Shown: in pieces, positions 22,904-31,413 of the stretch
How the letters are laid out: every line of letters starts with the position of its first letter
Numbering within the stretch: the stretch's first letter is position 1
The notes under the pieces: generated by a model
What the model was told of the DNA's origin: nothing
What the model saw: the letters and a program-made list of their open reading frames with translations, nothing else
The model's database searches: none
IMG/VR virus record: IMGVR_UViG_3300037200_000007
Coordinates: 1-41,155 of that record
DNA length: 41,155 bases
Source of the DNA: a virus
Reading direction: 5' to 3' (one strand)
Translations under genes and position numbers: made by a program

Positions 22904-24130
22904 ATGTCTAACCAGATACTAACCATTTCTGAGATTACGCGGGAATCGCTGCGCGTCTTGGAAAACGAGTTGGCATTCACGAAGGGAGTGAATAGACAGT
23001 ATGACGATAAATTCGCTGTAGAAGGCGCAAAAATCGGTGATACTATCAACATCAGGCTCCCAGCGCGTTATGTCGGTCGTACCGGTCAGGTCATCAATAT
23101 CGAAGACCAAACCGAAACCAGCATTCCGTTGCAGCTCAATACTCAACGTGGTGTCGACCTTGCTTTCACCAGTAAGGACAGGAAACTTTCGTTGGACGAT
23201 TTCAGCGAACGGGTTCTTAAACCAGCCCTTGCGAACATCGGCAATGGTATAGATAGGGACGGCTTAATCATGGCCGCTAACTCCGTCTATAACGCAGTCG
23301 GTACGCCAGGAGTAACCCCGAACACCGCGTTCACCTTCTTGAGCGCTGGCGCGAAACTTGATTTTGAAGCTGCTCCGAAAGAAGGCAGAACAGTAATCAT
23401 GGATCCGCTTTGCGAAGCAAGCATGGTTGATGCCTTGAAGGGCTTGTTCCAAGACTCAGGCGATATTGCTAAACAGTATCGTAAGGGTCGCCTCGGTATG
23501 GCGCTTGGCTATGATTGGACGATGGATCAAAACATCCAACAACATACTATAGGCGCTCTCGGTGGCACTCCTACCATGTCAACTCTTGCTAACCAAACAG
23601 GTTCTAGCATCTTGACCACTGGTTGGACGGCGACTACTGGAGCGGTAGCGGCGGGCGACATATTCACCATCGCAGGTGTTTACGCTGTCAACCCACAATC
23701 GCGTCAATCAACCAACCAACTGCGTCAGTTCTTGGTGACTGCTGCTGCAACGGCAAACGGAAGCGGAAACATGACTATAAACATATTCCCAGCTATCGTA
23801 CCGCCAATCAGCACGACCATTTCTGCCCAATACCAAAACGTGAGTGCGGCTCCTGCGGGATCTGCTGCTATCACTATACTTGGTAGCGCGGCAGCTAACG
23901 CGACTTGCAACATGGTCTATCACAAGGATTCCTTCGTTCTCGGATGTGCAGATTTGCCACTTCCGGATGGGGTTGACCTTGCCGCTAGAGCTCGTAGCAA
24001 GAAAACTGGTCTTTCTATTCGTGTTGTATCAGCCTACGACATTACGAATGACCGCTTCATAACTCGTCTCGACGTGTTGTATGGATGGGCTCCGCTCTAC
24101 CCGCAACTCGCCTGTGGCGTCAAAGGTTAA
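22904..24130 (+). CDS. P22-type major coat protein
   Basis: A 408-residue HK97-fold coat protein of the P22 gp5 branch (P22: 430). The N-terminus reads LTISEITRESLRVLENELAFT and continues with GDTINIRLPARY and VDLAFTSKDRKLSLDDFSERV. The middle region (about 225-330) is variable and Thr/Ala-rich and corresponds to the telokin-like insertion domain of P22 coat. AGGAGGG precedes the ATG. This gene, with the portal, fixes the phage as P22-like in head design. Confidence 0.94.
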   Translation: MSNQILTISEITRESLRVLENELAFTKGVNRQYDDKFAVEGAKIGDTINIRLPARYVGRTGQVINIEDQTETSIPLQLNTQRGVDLAFTSKDRKLSLDDFSERVLKPALANIGNGIDRDGLIMAANSVYNAVGTPGVTPNTAFTFLSAGAKLDFEAAPKEGRTVIMDPLCEASMVDALKGLFQDSGDIAKQYRKGRLGMALGYDWTMDQNIQQHTIGALGGTPTMSTLANQTGSSILTTGWTATTGAVAAGDIFTIAGVYAVNPQSRQSTNQLRQFLVTAAATANGSGNMTINIFPAIVPPISTTISAQYQNVSAAPAGSAAITILGSAAANATCNMVYHKDSFVLGCADLPLPDGVDLAARARSKKTGLSIRVVSAYDITNDRFITRLDVLYGWAPLYPQLACGVKG

Positions 24131-24145
24131 TGGGAGGATATAAAC

Positions 24146-24859
24146 ATGCCAGGACCTAATAACCAATACGCGACCTACAACCCGACCGGACCGTCTACTT
24201 CAAGTACGAATCCGGGACCGGCTGAAGTCACTACCGTTCAGCAAGAAGTGCTGACAGGTGGCGATGGTGGGGTGATTCTTGGGCAATCCGTAAATGACTA
24301 TATAGGCTTCTATGGGTTGACTCTGGGTATCCAACAACAAGCAAGCAGCGTTGACTTGATAACTCAACTTGTGAACTTGGGACTTGTAGCTAGTGGAACC
24401 GCTGTACAGAATGCCGGAGGATCTAACTCCGTTATTAACTCTACGGCTGCAACGCTCACTATAACCGCTGCTTTACATGCGGGTAAAACAGTCACCCTTA
24501 ATAAAGCGTCGGGACAGGCGATTACCCTGCCAGCCGCTACGGGTACGGGCAACGCTTATAGTTTCGATATCGGCACTACTATTACTTCGGTCGGCACTAC
24601 TATAACCACGGGAGTCACTGGCGCAAGCTCAGATTCTTTCCAAGGTTACGCGCTGCTTGAGGATAGTGCTGCTATGACGGGCTATGTTGCGACCGCCGGA
24701 GCAGGTGGAAGCGACGTAATAACGCTGAATGGTAGCACGACCGGGGGATTTGTGGGCGACCGCATTGTTCTACGGGATATCACTGCCGGACAGTGGCAAG
24801 TGGACTTCTTTGTTGCGAAAGCGACTGGAACCGCTGCTACGCCGTTCTCACACACTTAA
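24146..24859 (+). CDS. Putative head decoration or structural protein
   Basis: A 237-residue, Gly/Thr/Ala-rich beta protein directly after the coat gene. Residues about 92-140 read STAATLTITAALHAGKTVTL and ITLPAATGTGNAYSF, a pattern found in several phage surface proteins. The N-terminus (about 1-45) is a Pro/Ser/Thr-rich linker. Position and composition suggest a capsid decoration protein. GGGAGG lies before the ATG. Confidence 0.6.
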   Translation: MPGPNNQYATYNPTGPSTSSTNPGPAEVTTVQQEVLTGGDGGVILGQSVNDYIGFYGLTLGIQQQASSVDLITQLVNLGLVASGTAVQNAGGSNSVINSTAATLTITAALHAGKTVTLNKASGQAITLPAATGTGNAYSFDIGTTITSVGTTITTGVTGASSDSFQGYALLEDSAAMTGYVATAGAGGSDVITLNGSTTGGFVGDRIVLRDITAGQWQVDFFVAKATGTAATPFSHT

Positions 24860-24868
24860 TCGTAAACC

Positions 24869-24894
24869 GAGGGTGGCTCGAAAGGGCTGCCCTC
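24869..24894 (+). terminator. Stem-loop after coat and decoration genes
   Basis: GAGGGTGGCT (24869-24878) pairs with GGCTGCCCTC (24885-24894) over 10 pairs including three G-U wobbles, with a 6-base loop. AAATTT follows. It may reduce read-through after the highly needed coat gene. Confidence 0.5.
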
Positions 24895-24913
24895 AAATTT
24901 AAGGAAACATTAT

Positions 24914-25372
24914 ATGGCTACACAGCTTGACGCAAAACCAAAGCCATTTGTAGATTACCTAGGGGATGGTGATGATGCAGATGATTTGGATATTAAATAC
25001 CCGTATCCTCCTAAGAAAATTTTAAGGAGGCTCAACGCTACCCGCCCTCATCAGGACTATCCGAAATACATGTTCCATGCACAGTTGCCCGATGTTTTGG
25101 TACAAGACCAAGAAGAAGCAGACATTTTGCTTGCCCGAGGAGACTGGTTCGAAAAGAAATCAGAATCTGGCTGCCCAGAAACTGCCCCTTCGGCTGGTGC
25201 AAACATGTTAAATACTCATGGATTTGACTTTGAAGCATTAAAACGCGAGCACCGCATTAAGAAGGCGAAGGCTGCCCGTGAGTTAGCGGATAAGGAACTT
25301 TTAGACGAATCAGAAAAGGAGGTAAGCGATAATGAAAAAGAAACCTTGCCCACGATAAAAAGGAAGAAGTAA
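24914..25372 (+). CDS. Hypothetical virion-region protein, 152 residues
   Basis: An acidic N-terminus (DYLGDGDDADDLDIKYPYPP), then RPHQDYPKYMFHAQLP and EADILLARGDWF, then a Lys/Glu-rich helical tail. It lies between the decoration and gp4-like genes, where P22-like phages often carry small uncharacterised genes. AAGGAA precedes the ATG, and the next gene follows immediately. Function unknown. Confidence 0.7.
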   Translation: MATQLDAKPKPFVDYLGDGDDADDLDIKYPYPPKKILRRLNATRPHQDYPKYMFHAQLPDVLVQDQEEADILLARGDWFEKKSESGCPETAPSAGANMLNTHGFDFEALKREHRIKKAKAARELADKELLDESEKEVSDNEKETLPTIKRKK

Positions 25373-26134
25373 ATGGTAGCGACTCCCTATGCGATCACGA
25401 CTTTTAGGGATCTAATTCGCCTTGCTCTACAATCCTTCGGGGCTATAGAGCAAGGCGAAGACGTAAGCGCGGATGAAGAAAATGACGCGCTAATGGTTAT
25501 GAATGAAATGTTAGACGACTTTTCTACAGAGAGTCTACTAATCTACACAGTTCAACGGCGAGTTTATAATTTAGCAGGGATAACCCAGACCTATACATAT
25601 GGACCAGGAGGAAACTGGGATCCAACGCCAGATGTACCCGCCCCCATAGAAGATGTCTACATCATGCTTCAACAAGCGAATGCCCAGACAACTGAGCTGC
25701 CTGTTCGCATTGTGTCCTATGATGAATGGGCGGCAATACCTGTGAAAAGTACTCAGTCTCCAATTCCATTACAGGTTTGGATAGACTATCAGAATCCGCT
25801 GTGTAACTTTAGCTTCTATCCTATACCGAATAATTCGTCTTATCAAATTGTTTTATACACTTGGCAAACATTAGGGCAGGTGACGAATATCACCAATTCT
25901 ATAATATTCCCCAAAGGGTATGCGTCGCTAATTAGAAAGAATTTAGCTTTGAGGTTGTTGCCTCACTATGGTAAGTCTCGTACAGATGAACCAGATATTG
26001 CTGTGGAAGCATCTGAAGCAAAGAAAAGGGTGAAGCTGATTAACCAAAGAATGAAAACCCTGTTAATGACGTGCGATGCGGCATTGATAGGTACGACAAG
26101 AACTTTCAACTATTTAACAGGTGAGTCAAGTTAG
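25373..26134 (+). CDS. P22 gp4-like head completion / DNA stabilisation protein
   Basis: A 253-residue protein beginning TFRDLIRLALQSFGAIEQGE, followed by ALMVMNEMLDDFSTES, the signature start of the gp4 family. The C-terminus has KGYASLIRKNLALRLLPHYGK, which pairs with portal in this family. P22 gp4 (166 residues) binds under the portal to seal DNA and begin the tail. The extra length here lies in the centre. It ends 14 bases inside the gp10-like gene. Confidence 0.88.
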   Translation: MVATPYAITTFRDLIRLALQSFGAIEQGEDVSADEENDALMVMNEMLDDFSTESLLIYTVQRRVYNLAGITQTYTYGPGGNWDPTPDVPAPIEDVYIMLQQANAQTTELPVRIVSYDEWAAIPVKSTQSPIPLQVWIDYQNPLCNFSFYPIPNNSSYQIVLYTWQTLGQVTNITNSIIFPKGYASLIRKNLALRLLPHYGKSRTDEPDIAVEASEAKKRVKLINQRMKTLLMTCDAALIGTTRTFNYLTGESS

Positions 26135-27659
26135 TGTGGACGCAGAACAAGTTGAGATACCTTTCGTTGGACCGAGTTATGAACTTAGAAGCATAACGGC
26201 GGATGCACAGAGAAGTGTCAATCTATATTTGGAAACTATTGAATCTGAGGATGGCGAAAGTCAAAAGCAGTTAATCGGTACATGGGGCTATACAACTTTT
26301 CTAACTTTGCCGACATATCCTATAAGAAAGCATTGGGAAGTAAATGGAAGACTTTTTGTTGTTTCTGGCAATACTCTTTACGAAGTAGCTGCAACTGGAA
26401 TATTCAATGTTACCGGAGGCGTAGGAAGTAAGTTCAACGCTATAGGAACCTTGAATACCGCTTCTGGACCAATAGGAATGCGAGACAATGGCTTCCAACT
26501 TTGTATCGTAGATGGTAACAATGAATATATATATCAACTACTCGCCGGTCAAGTTACTAATCCAGCCAATGAACAAACTACGACTATTGCCCCTGGAACA
26601 TGGCTTGTTAATCCTGCGGGTGGTGAGTTCTTTGGATCGTACACTGTTGCTTTTATCGATGGTTACTTCGTATTTTCACAGCCCCTAAGTAATCAGTTCC
26701 AACTGTCGCAGTTGTTTGATGGTACGAATATGAGTGATTTGGACATTGCTCAGAAGGAAGGGTACTCAGATTACATAGTTCAGGTATTTAATGACCATGA
26801 TGAACTGTACCTATTCGGCAGTGAAACAACCGAGCCGTGGTACGATAGTGGAAGTAACAGCTTCCCCTTCGTGAAGATTCCAGGCATATTCATAGAAAAG
26901 GGAACTGTGGCCGCAGAGACGGTTCAGCAGTTTGACAATACCATATTCTTTATGGGTAAGGATAAGAGAGGAGCCGGCATCATATACCGCCTTAACGGAT
27001 TTACCCCTGTTAGGGTTAGCACCTATGCCGTAGAGAACGCTTTACGGAGTTACGGCGACCTAACGGGTTGCACGGCCTATACATACCAGGAAGCAGGGCA
27101 CGATTTTTACTGTGTGAACGCCCCAAACGGCAAGAGTACATGGTGCTTTGACGCAGGGGAAAAGCAATGGCATGAAAGACAGTATTACAATCCTAAATCC
27201 CGCAGATACGAAAGAGACCGTATTCAATATCATACATATGTCTGGGGTTTACATATTTGCAGCGATTATCAAACCGGCCAGCTATACGTCGCGAGTATAG
27301 ACACGCTATCCCATGATGGTGCAGACATTCACAGAATTAGAATAAGTCCTCATTTGAGGCAAGCCTTGAAACGTATCTTCTACTATATGTTCCAAGTTGA
27401 CATGGAAGTGGGAATTGGTCTTGATGGCGGAGTACAGGGTGAAGATCCACAAGCAATGCTTCAAGTAAGTAACGACGGTGGAAAGACTTGGGGTAAGGAA
27501 CGCTGGAAGACTATTGGAGCGCTAGGCGAAACCTTGACTCGTGTATTGTGGAGAAAACTCGGCAAAGCGAGACACAGGGTTTGGAAGTTAGTAATCACAG
27601 ATCAAATAAGAGTAACCATACTGGGAGCAGTAGTAGAATCTAAAATAGGTAAGAACTGA
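26121..27659 (+). CDS. P22 gp10-like DNA stabilisation / tail hub protein
   Basis: A 512-residue protein, near the 472 of P22 gp10. It starts at GTG. Typical gp10 features are VDAEQVEIPFVGPSYELRS, ADAQRSVNLYLE, a beta-propeller-like body (GRLFVVSGNTLYEV, SDYIVQVFNDHDELYLFGS) and TEPWYDSG. It binds after gp4 and helps hold the tail spikes. Placement right after the gp4-like gene repeats the P22 order. Confidence 0.9.
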   Translation: MSQVSVDAEQVEIPFVGPSYELRSITADAQRSVNLYLETIESEDGESQKQLIGTWGYTTFLTLPTYPIRKHWEVNGRLFVVSGNTLYEVAATGIFNVTGGVGSKFNAIGTLNTASGPIGMRDNGFQLCIVDGNNEYIYQLLAGQVTNPANEQTTTIAPGTWLVNPAGGEFFGSYTVAFIDGYFVFSQPLSNQFQLSQLFDGTNMSDLDIAQKEGYSDYIVQVFNDHDELYLFGSETTEPWYDSGSNSFPFVKIPGIFIEKGTVAAETVQQFDNTIFFMGKDKRGAGIIYRLNGFTPVRVSTYAVENALRSYGDLTGCTAYTYQEAGHDFYCVNAPNGKSTWCFDAGEKQWHERQYYNPKSRRYERDRIQYHTYVWGLHICSDYQTGQLYVASIDTLSHDGADIHRIRISPHLRQALKRIFYYMFQVDMEVGIGLDGGVQGEDPQAMLQVSNDGGKTWGKERWKTIGALGETLTRVLWRKLGKARHRVWKLVITDQIRVTILGAVVESKIGKN

Positions 27660-30127
27660 TGGCAACCGCAGCAGCGACAGTAAAACAAAATCTTGCAATT
27701 TCACCGCCGCCTTTCAAGCAAAGTTTTCTAGACCCTAGCGGGAATATTGCTTCCGCTTGGCAGATATGGCTGAGTAAGGTTCAAGTAAGTGCTAACACGA
27801 GCAATCCCATAGTTGTGACGGGCGACGCGCAAGGTACAGGCAATGCGACAAACCAAATAACTCTAGATGTTGAAACAGTTCAAGGCAAGCCGATCGCAAC
27901 AGTAGGGTTCACTGGAAACTACAATGATTTAATAGACACGCCCCCCGCTGCTAGTGTGGATCCAGGATTTGCGAACTTCGTAGTTCCACCGCTGGTTGCC
28001 CCCGCGGTCAGTACCGCAAACAATGTTGGATTGTCAGGGGTACAGCTTCCGTCTGGTCTAGCAGTATTGAACAACCAACTCGTTACCATTCCTGCGGTTA
28101 TTTTAACAGTACCCGATAATACCTTGACTAATTACTGGCTGAATCCCGCAGGAAGCGCAAATCCTTGGACTATAACATATACCCCGCTTGATAATTATAC
28201 AATCGCGCAATCGTACCACAACCTTATAAATGTTTGGTCAATTCAATCTAGTGGTGGTTCGATACAATCAGTCTACATGGTAGGAAGGACGCGTCCGGTA
28301 ATACCCCGCACTACAGACTATTTACGGGTAGCCGATGATATACCACAGCTTTATAGCATAGGTATTGGAAGCCTATATACGCCGACAGCTTGGTCAAGTG
28401 GGATGGCTTTAACCTTCGGGCAGGTCTTCTATACCAGCACCGGCCAGATGTATCAATCATTCAGCATAGTTGCCGGTGTGGGCGGTACGTCTGCTCCTAC
28501 ATTCACAACACCCGGAACGCAAGCATTTGGAACAGTAGACATAGGATATTACGGCGATTATGCTTATGTAGGGCTTTCGCGCTATGCTTTGAATAATGGA
28601 ATAGAGCACTATTTCAGCAACATAATGGCTACGTTATATTGTGATTTACAAGGCACAAGTGGAACTCAGTACAGCAGCGTCGCTAAGACGTACTTTCAGA
28701 CATTAATGAAGCATGTTGTTACCCCTTGGCAAGCAAGTTCATCTTACAGCTACGGCCAGAAGGTTATAGATGGCGCAGGGTTTATCTGGCTCAACATTAC
28801 AATGGGTAGTCATACCACAAGCGGCAGCAACCCGTTTCCCGGCACTCCTACTATTAACACAGTACCATATCCCAATTTCAATGGCACTACGCAAACGGAC
28901 GGCGGAGTTACTTGGCTTTGTATCTATAAGAATTATCAAGCGACTTATGGCGGTGGCAGTCCTACTTATCAACAATATATGTGGCTCGATACTGATGAAA
29001 CGATGTACATTTATAAATACGCCGATTCTCACGATAGCTACGCCTCCACAGCATTTTCTCTACTATGGGAGTACATTAAAGTAACGAATGACTGGCATTG
29101 GCTCAACACAGCTAGTCCTATACCTGGGCAGACTTACGCGGCCTTGTTACAGAATATCTTCTACTATAACTTAGCGTTCCTATTTAACTTCTTAACTCCA
29201 ACATTTCAAGGGCAAGTTAGTCCTGTAGATGGAAGTGCTTACACGATAAATTATGGTGAAGACAACTGCGAAAGTAGCGCGGGTTGTCAAGCGGCATATG
29301 AAATTTTCACCCTGTTAGGCAATACATATTATGCGACCTTTGCCAGTGGCAATGTAACTGACATAAATGGTGCGTTGTCGGGAATGTCCAACCTCAATAC
29401 TAATTATTTCGGCTGGTATTATGGGGACAATTTGAGTTGGACTGCGAACCCTACTCAATTAGCATGGTATCCATGGTGGCAAGCACAATTCTTTCCAGAG
29501 CTTAATCAATGCCCCTTTGCTGATGACGCCTTTAAGGAAGGTGTGAAGCAGAATGTAATGAAGTATTGGAATAACTGGCCTGAAGATCCCGGTTTAACCG
29601 GTGGGTTGCCAGCGGCATTTCTAGGCTACATGGCCGCGAAATACTGGGGTGACTTAGAAAAGGCGCAAGCGGTAGTAGACATAATAGAAACAGTATTCTT
29701 GAGTAATGGCTTGATAGCCAGTGATTTCGGCTATTATCTTCAGACTAAGAAGTTGCTGACCAGCCCTCATAGAATTAGAAATGTGAATGGACGTAAGACT
29801 ACTACTACAGACCCCACAGGCGCGGCCTATACAGACAATGCACTTAGAACAATAACCGGGGCTAACGCAAGTGAATTAGTGAGTACGAATTTAGATCATG
29901 TAATTCATGTGAATAACACGACTAGCGCGGCAATAACAATCGTACTACATACGCCGACTACAGACAGTTTTCCCCTTAATATTGTAGATGTTGCCGGTAA
30001 CGCTGCTACTTACAATATTAGCATTCACTATGCGAATGGAGCGAGTACTACGGTGAAAATAACCGCGAACAATGGAGCGTTGCGGTTGCGGTATAATTTA
30101 AGTCTTACGGGGTGGTTCACTGAATGA
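27659..30127 (+). CDS. Tail spike-like protein with a probable helical-barrel glycosidase domain
   Basis: An 822-residue protein. The first 150 residues are Ser/Thr/Ala-rich and likely attach to the virion. From about 215 the sequence is helical, with HDSYASTAFSLLWEYIK (about 455-471) and GWYYGD, a pattern I associate with six-hairpin (alpha/alpha) glycosidases. Two Trp/Tyr/Gly-rich modules interrupt it (about 241-300 and 356-431), each with W-x-x-x-x-x-Y-x-x-G-x-x-V and G-x-T-S and looking like carbohydrate-binding inserts. The last 90 residues are beta-rich (IHVNNTTSAAITIVLH). A surface polysaccharide depolymerase is inferred; active-site acids cannot be named. It starts on the base after the gp10-like stop codon begins to end, sharing TGATG. 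Confidence 0.6.
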   Translation: MATAAATVKQNLAISPPPFKQSFLDPSGNIASAWQIWLSKVQVSANTSNPIVVTGDAQGTGNATNQITLDVETVQGKPIATVGFTGNYNDLIDTPPAASVDPGFANFVVPPLVAPAVSTANNVGLSGVQLPSGLAVLNNQLVTIPAVILTVPDNTLTNYWLNPAGSANPWTITYTPLDNYTIAQSYHNLINVWSIQSSGGSIQSVYMVGRTRPVIPRTTDYLRVADDIPQLYSIGIGSLYTPTAWSSGMALTFGQVFYTSTGQMYQSFSIVAGVGGTSAPTFTTPGTQAFGTVDIGYYGDYAYVGLSRYALNNGIEHYFSNIMATLYCDLQGTSGTQYSSVAKTYFQTLMKHVVTPWQASSSYSYGQKVIDGAGFIWLNITMGSHTTSGSNPFPGTPTINTVPYPNFNGTTQTDGGVTWLCIYKNYQATYGGGSPTYQQYMWLDTDETMYIYKYADSHDSYASTAFSLLWEYIKVTNDWHWLNTASPIPGQTYAALLQNIFYYNLAFLFNFLTPTFQGQVSPVDGSAYTINYGEDNCESSAGCQAAYEIFTLLGNTYYATFASGNVTDINGALSGMSNLNTNYFGWYYGDNLSWTANPTQLAWYPWWQAQFFPELNQCPFADDAFKEGVKQNVMKYWNNWPEDPGLTGGLPAAFLGYMAAKYWGDLEKAQAVVDIIETVFLSNGLIASDFGYYLQTKKLLTSPHRIRNVNGRKTTTTDPTGAAYTDNALRTITGANASELVSTNLDHVIHVNNTTSAAITIVLHTPTTDSFPLNIVDVAGNAATYNISIHYANGASTTVKITANNGALRLRYNLSLTGWFTE

Positions 30128-30161
30128 TATTTCAGGGTTTACAAAAGGGCGGAGGAAATGT

Positions 30162-30623
30162 ATGATAAATTTAACTTTTCAAGAAGAGTCGTGGCGTAAA
30201 GTAGCGAAAGAAATATGGACACCTATGTTGGATCATTGGCATGAAGTAGCTCTTAACCAAGATAAAATCAAGCTGGCGATGGATTATGAAGCATATGCTA
30301 GAAAAGAAGAAGAAGGCAAACTCGCAACAGTTACCGCTCGAGATGGGTCAAAGTTGGCAGGATACGCGACAGCTTTTATCGATAATCACATGCACTACAG
30401 ACATACTCTTCATGGCTGGTACGATGGCTACTATATTTTACCAGAGTATCGCAATGGATTTAATGGGCTTAAGTTGCTTGGATTACTGGAGGTTGTATGC
30501 AAGGAGCGAAAAGTGCAAAAGCTAGTTGCCGGAACAAAGGTCGAACATGACGCGAGTACATTGTTTGAAAGAATGAAGTGGAAGCAAGCTGAGAAATTAT
30601 TTACGAAGTACATAGGAGATTGA
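30162..30623 (+). CDS. GNAT-family acetyltransferase-like protein
   Basis: A 153-residue protein. DYEAYARKEEEGKLATV leads to GSKLAGYATAFI, then HMHYRHTLHGWYDGYYILPEYR and GLKLLGLLEVV, then a final FERMKWKQAEKLF. The P-E-Y-R followed by G-x-x-G-x-x-L is the acetyl-CoA loop of phage GNAT proteins often found among virion genes. The ribosome site is GGAGG. Its target is unknown; it lies between the spike and ejection genes. A TTTACA-17-TATGAT pair (30138-30166) overlaps its start and may be chance. Confidence 0.8.
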   Translation: MINLTFQEESWRKVAKEIWTPMLDHWHEVALNQDKIKLAMDYEAYARKEEEGKLATVTARDGSKLAGYATAFIDNHMHYRHTLHGWYDGYYILPEYRNGFNGLKLLGLLEVVCKERKVQKLVAGTKVEHDASTLFERMKWKQAEKLFTKYIGD

Positions 30624-30624
30624 C

Positions 30625-31413
30625 ATGGGAATAATGGCAGCGGCGCAGTTGGCGGGGGGCGCGACAAAAGCAGGGGGCGCGATAGCAGGTGGTCAAGCGC
30701 AAGTACAGGCCGAGAATGCGGCAAGACAGGAAGCCCTTTCAGGGTTTAATGCGAACACCGCGATTAATCAGCCCTTCATACAAAGTGGCAATACCGCACT
30801 AGGAGAACTAGGAACACTTACAGCCCCCGGCGGTCAGCTTAACAGCAACTTTACTATGGCTGACTTTACCCAAGATCCAGGGTATGCCTTTGACCTTAGT
30901 CAAGGTAATCAGGCTATACAGAGATCTGCTGCCGCGCAAGGAACCCTTGAATCTGGAGGTACACTTAAAGATCTTACGCAGTATTCTCAAGGCATGGCGA
31001 GCAACGAATTTCAAAACGCTTACAATCGCTGGCAGACGACTAATCAAAGTAGATTTAGCAACTTGTCAACTTTGGCAGGGATGGGGCAACAGGCGGGAGT
31101 TAATCAACAAGCTAACCAAAACTTTGAAACTCAGAATCAGACTGCTGATATTATTGGCGCGGGTAACGCAAGAGCAGGGCAAATTACAGGTGCAGCAAAT
31201 GACATAGGCGGCGCAATGCAAGGGGTGGGGGCCATGTACGGATACTCCAACCTCCCACAGCCGGGGGTGGGGGTGGGGGCTGGCGGTGGCGGCGGTACAG
31301 GCTACATTCCAGGCACACTTGCTTCTAATTTTGCAGCGGCTACGTCGGGAATGAATCAAACAGCATATAACCCAAATAATCCTAACGGCTACGGAACAGG
31401 TGTTCAATGGTAG
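30625..31413 (+). CDS. P22 gp7-like ejection protein
   Basis: A 262-residue Gly/Ala/Gln/Asn-rich protein (P22 gp7: 229). DPGYAFDLSQGNQAIQRSAA (about 88-107), then GTLESGGTLKDLTQYSQGMA and YNRWQTTNQSRFSNLSTLAG are a widespread signature of phage DNA-transfer proteins at this locus. These small ejection proteins leave the virion with the DNA and insert in the envelope. The C-terminus is Gly-rich and disordered. The next gene overlaps by seven bases. Confidence 0.82.
   Translation: MGIMAAAQLAGGATKAGGAIAGGQAQVQAENAARQEALSGFNANTAINQPFIQSGNTALGELGTLTAPGGQLNSNFTMADFTQDPGYAFDLSQGNQAIQRSAAAQGTLESGGTLKDLTQYSQGMASNEFQNAYNRWQTTNQSRFSNLSTLAGMGQQAGVNQQANQNFETQNQTADIIGAGNARAGQITGAANDIGGAMQGVGAMYGYSNLPQPGVGVGAGGGGGTGYIPGTLASNFAAATSGMNQTAYNPNNPNGYGTGVQW

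Noticed and set aside
30138-30166. TTTACA-N17-TATGAT as a promoter for late genes
   Set aside because: Good match on paper, but its -10 overlaps the start codon of the acetyltransferase gene, so transcripts would start inside it. Kept only as a note in that entry.
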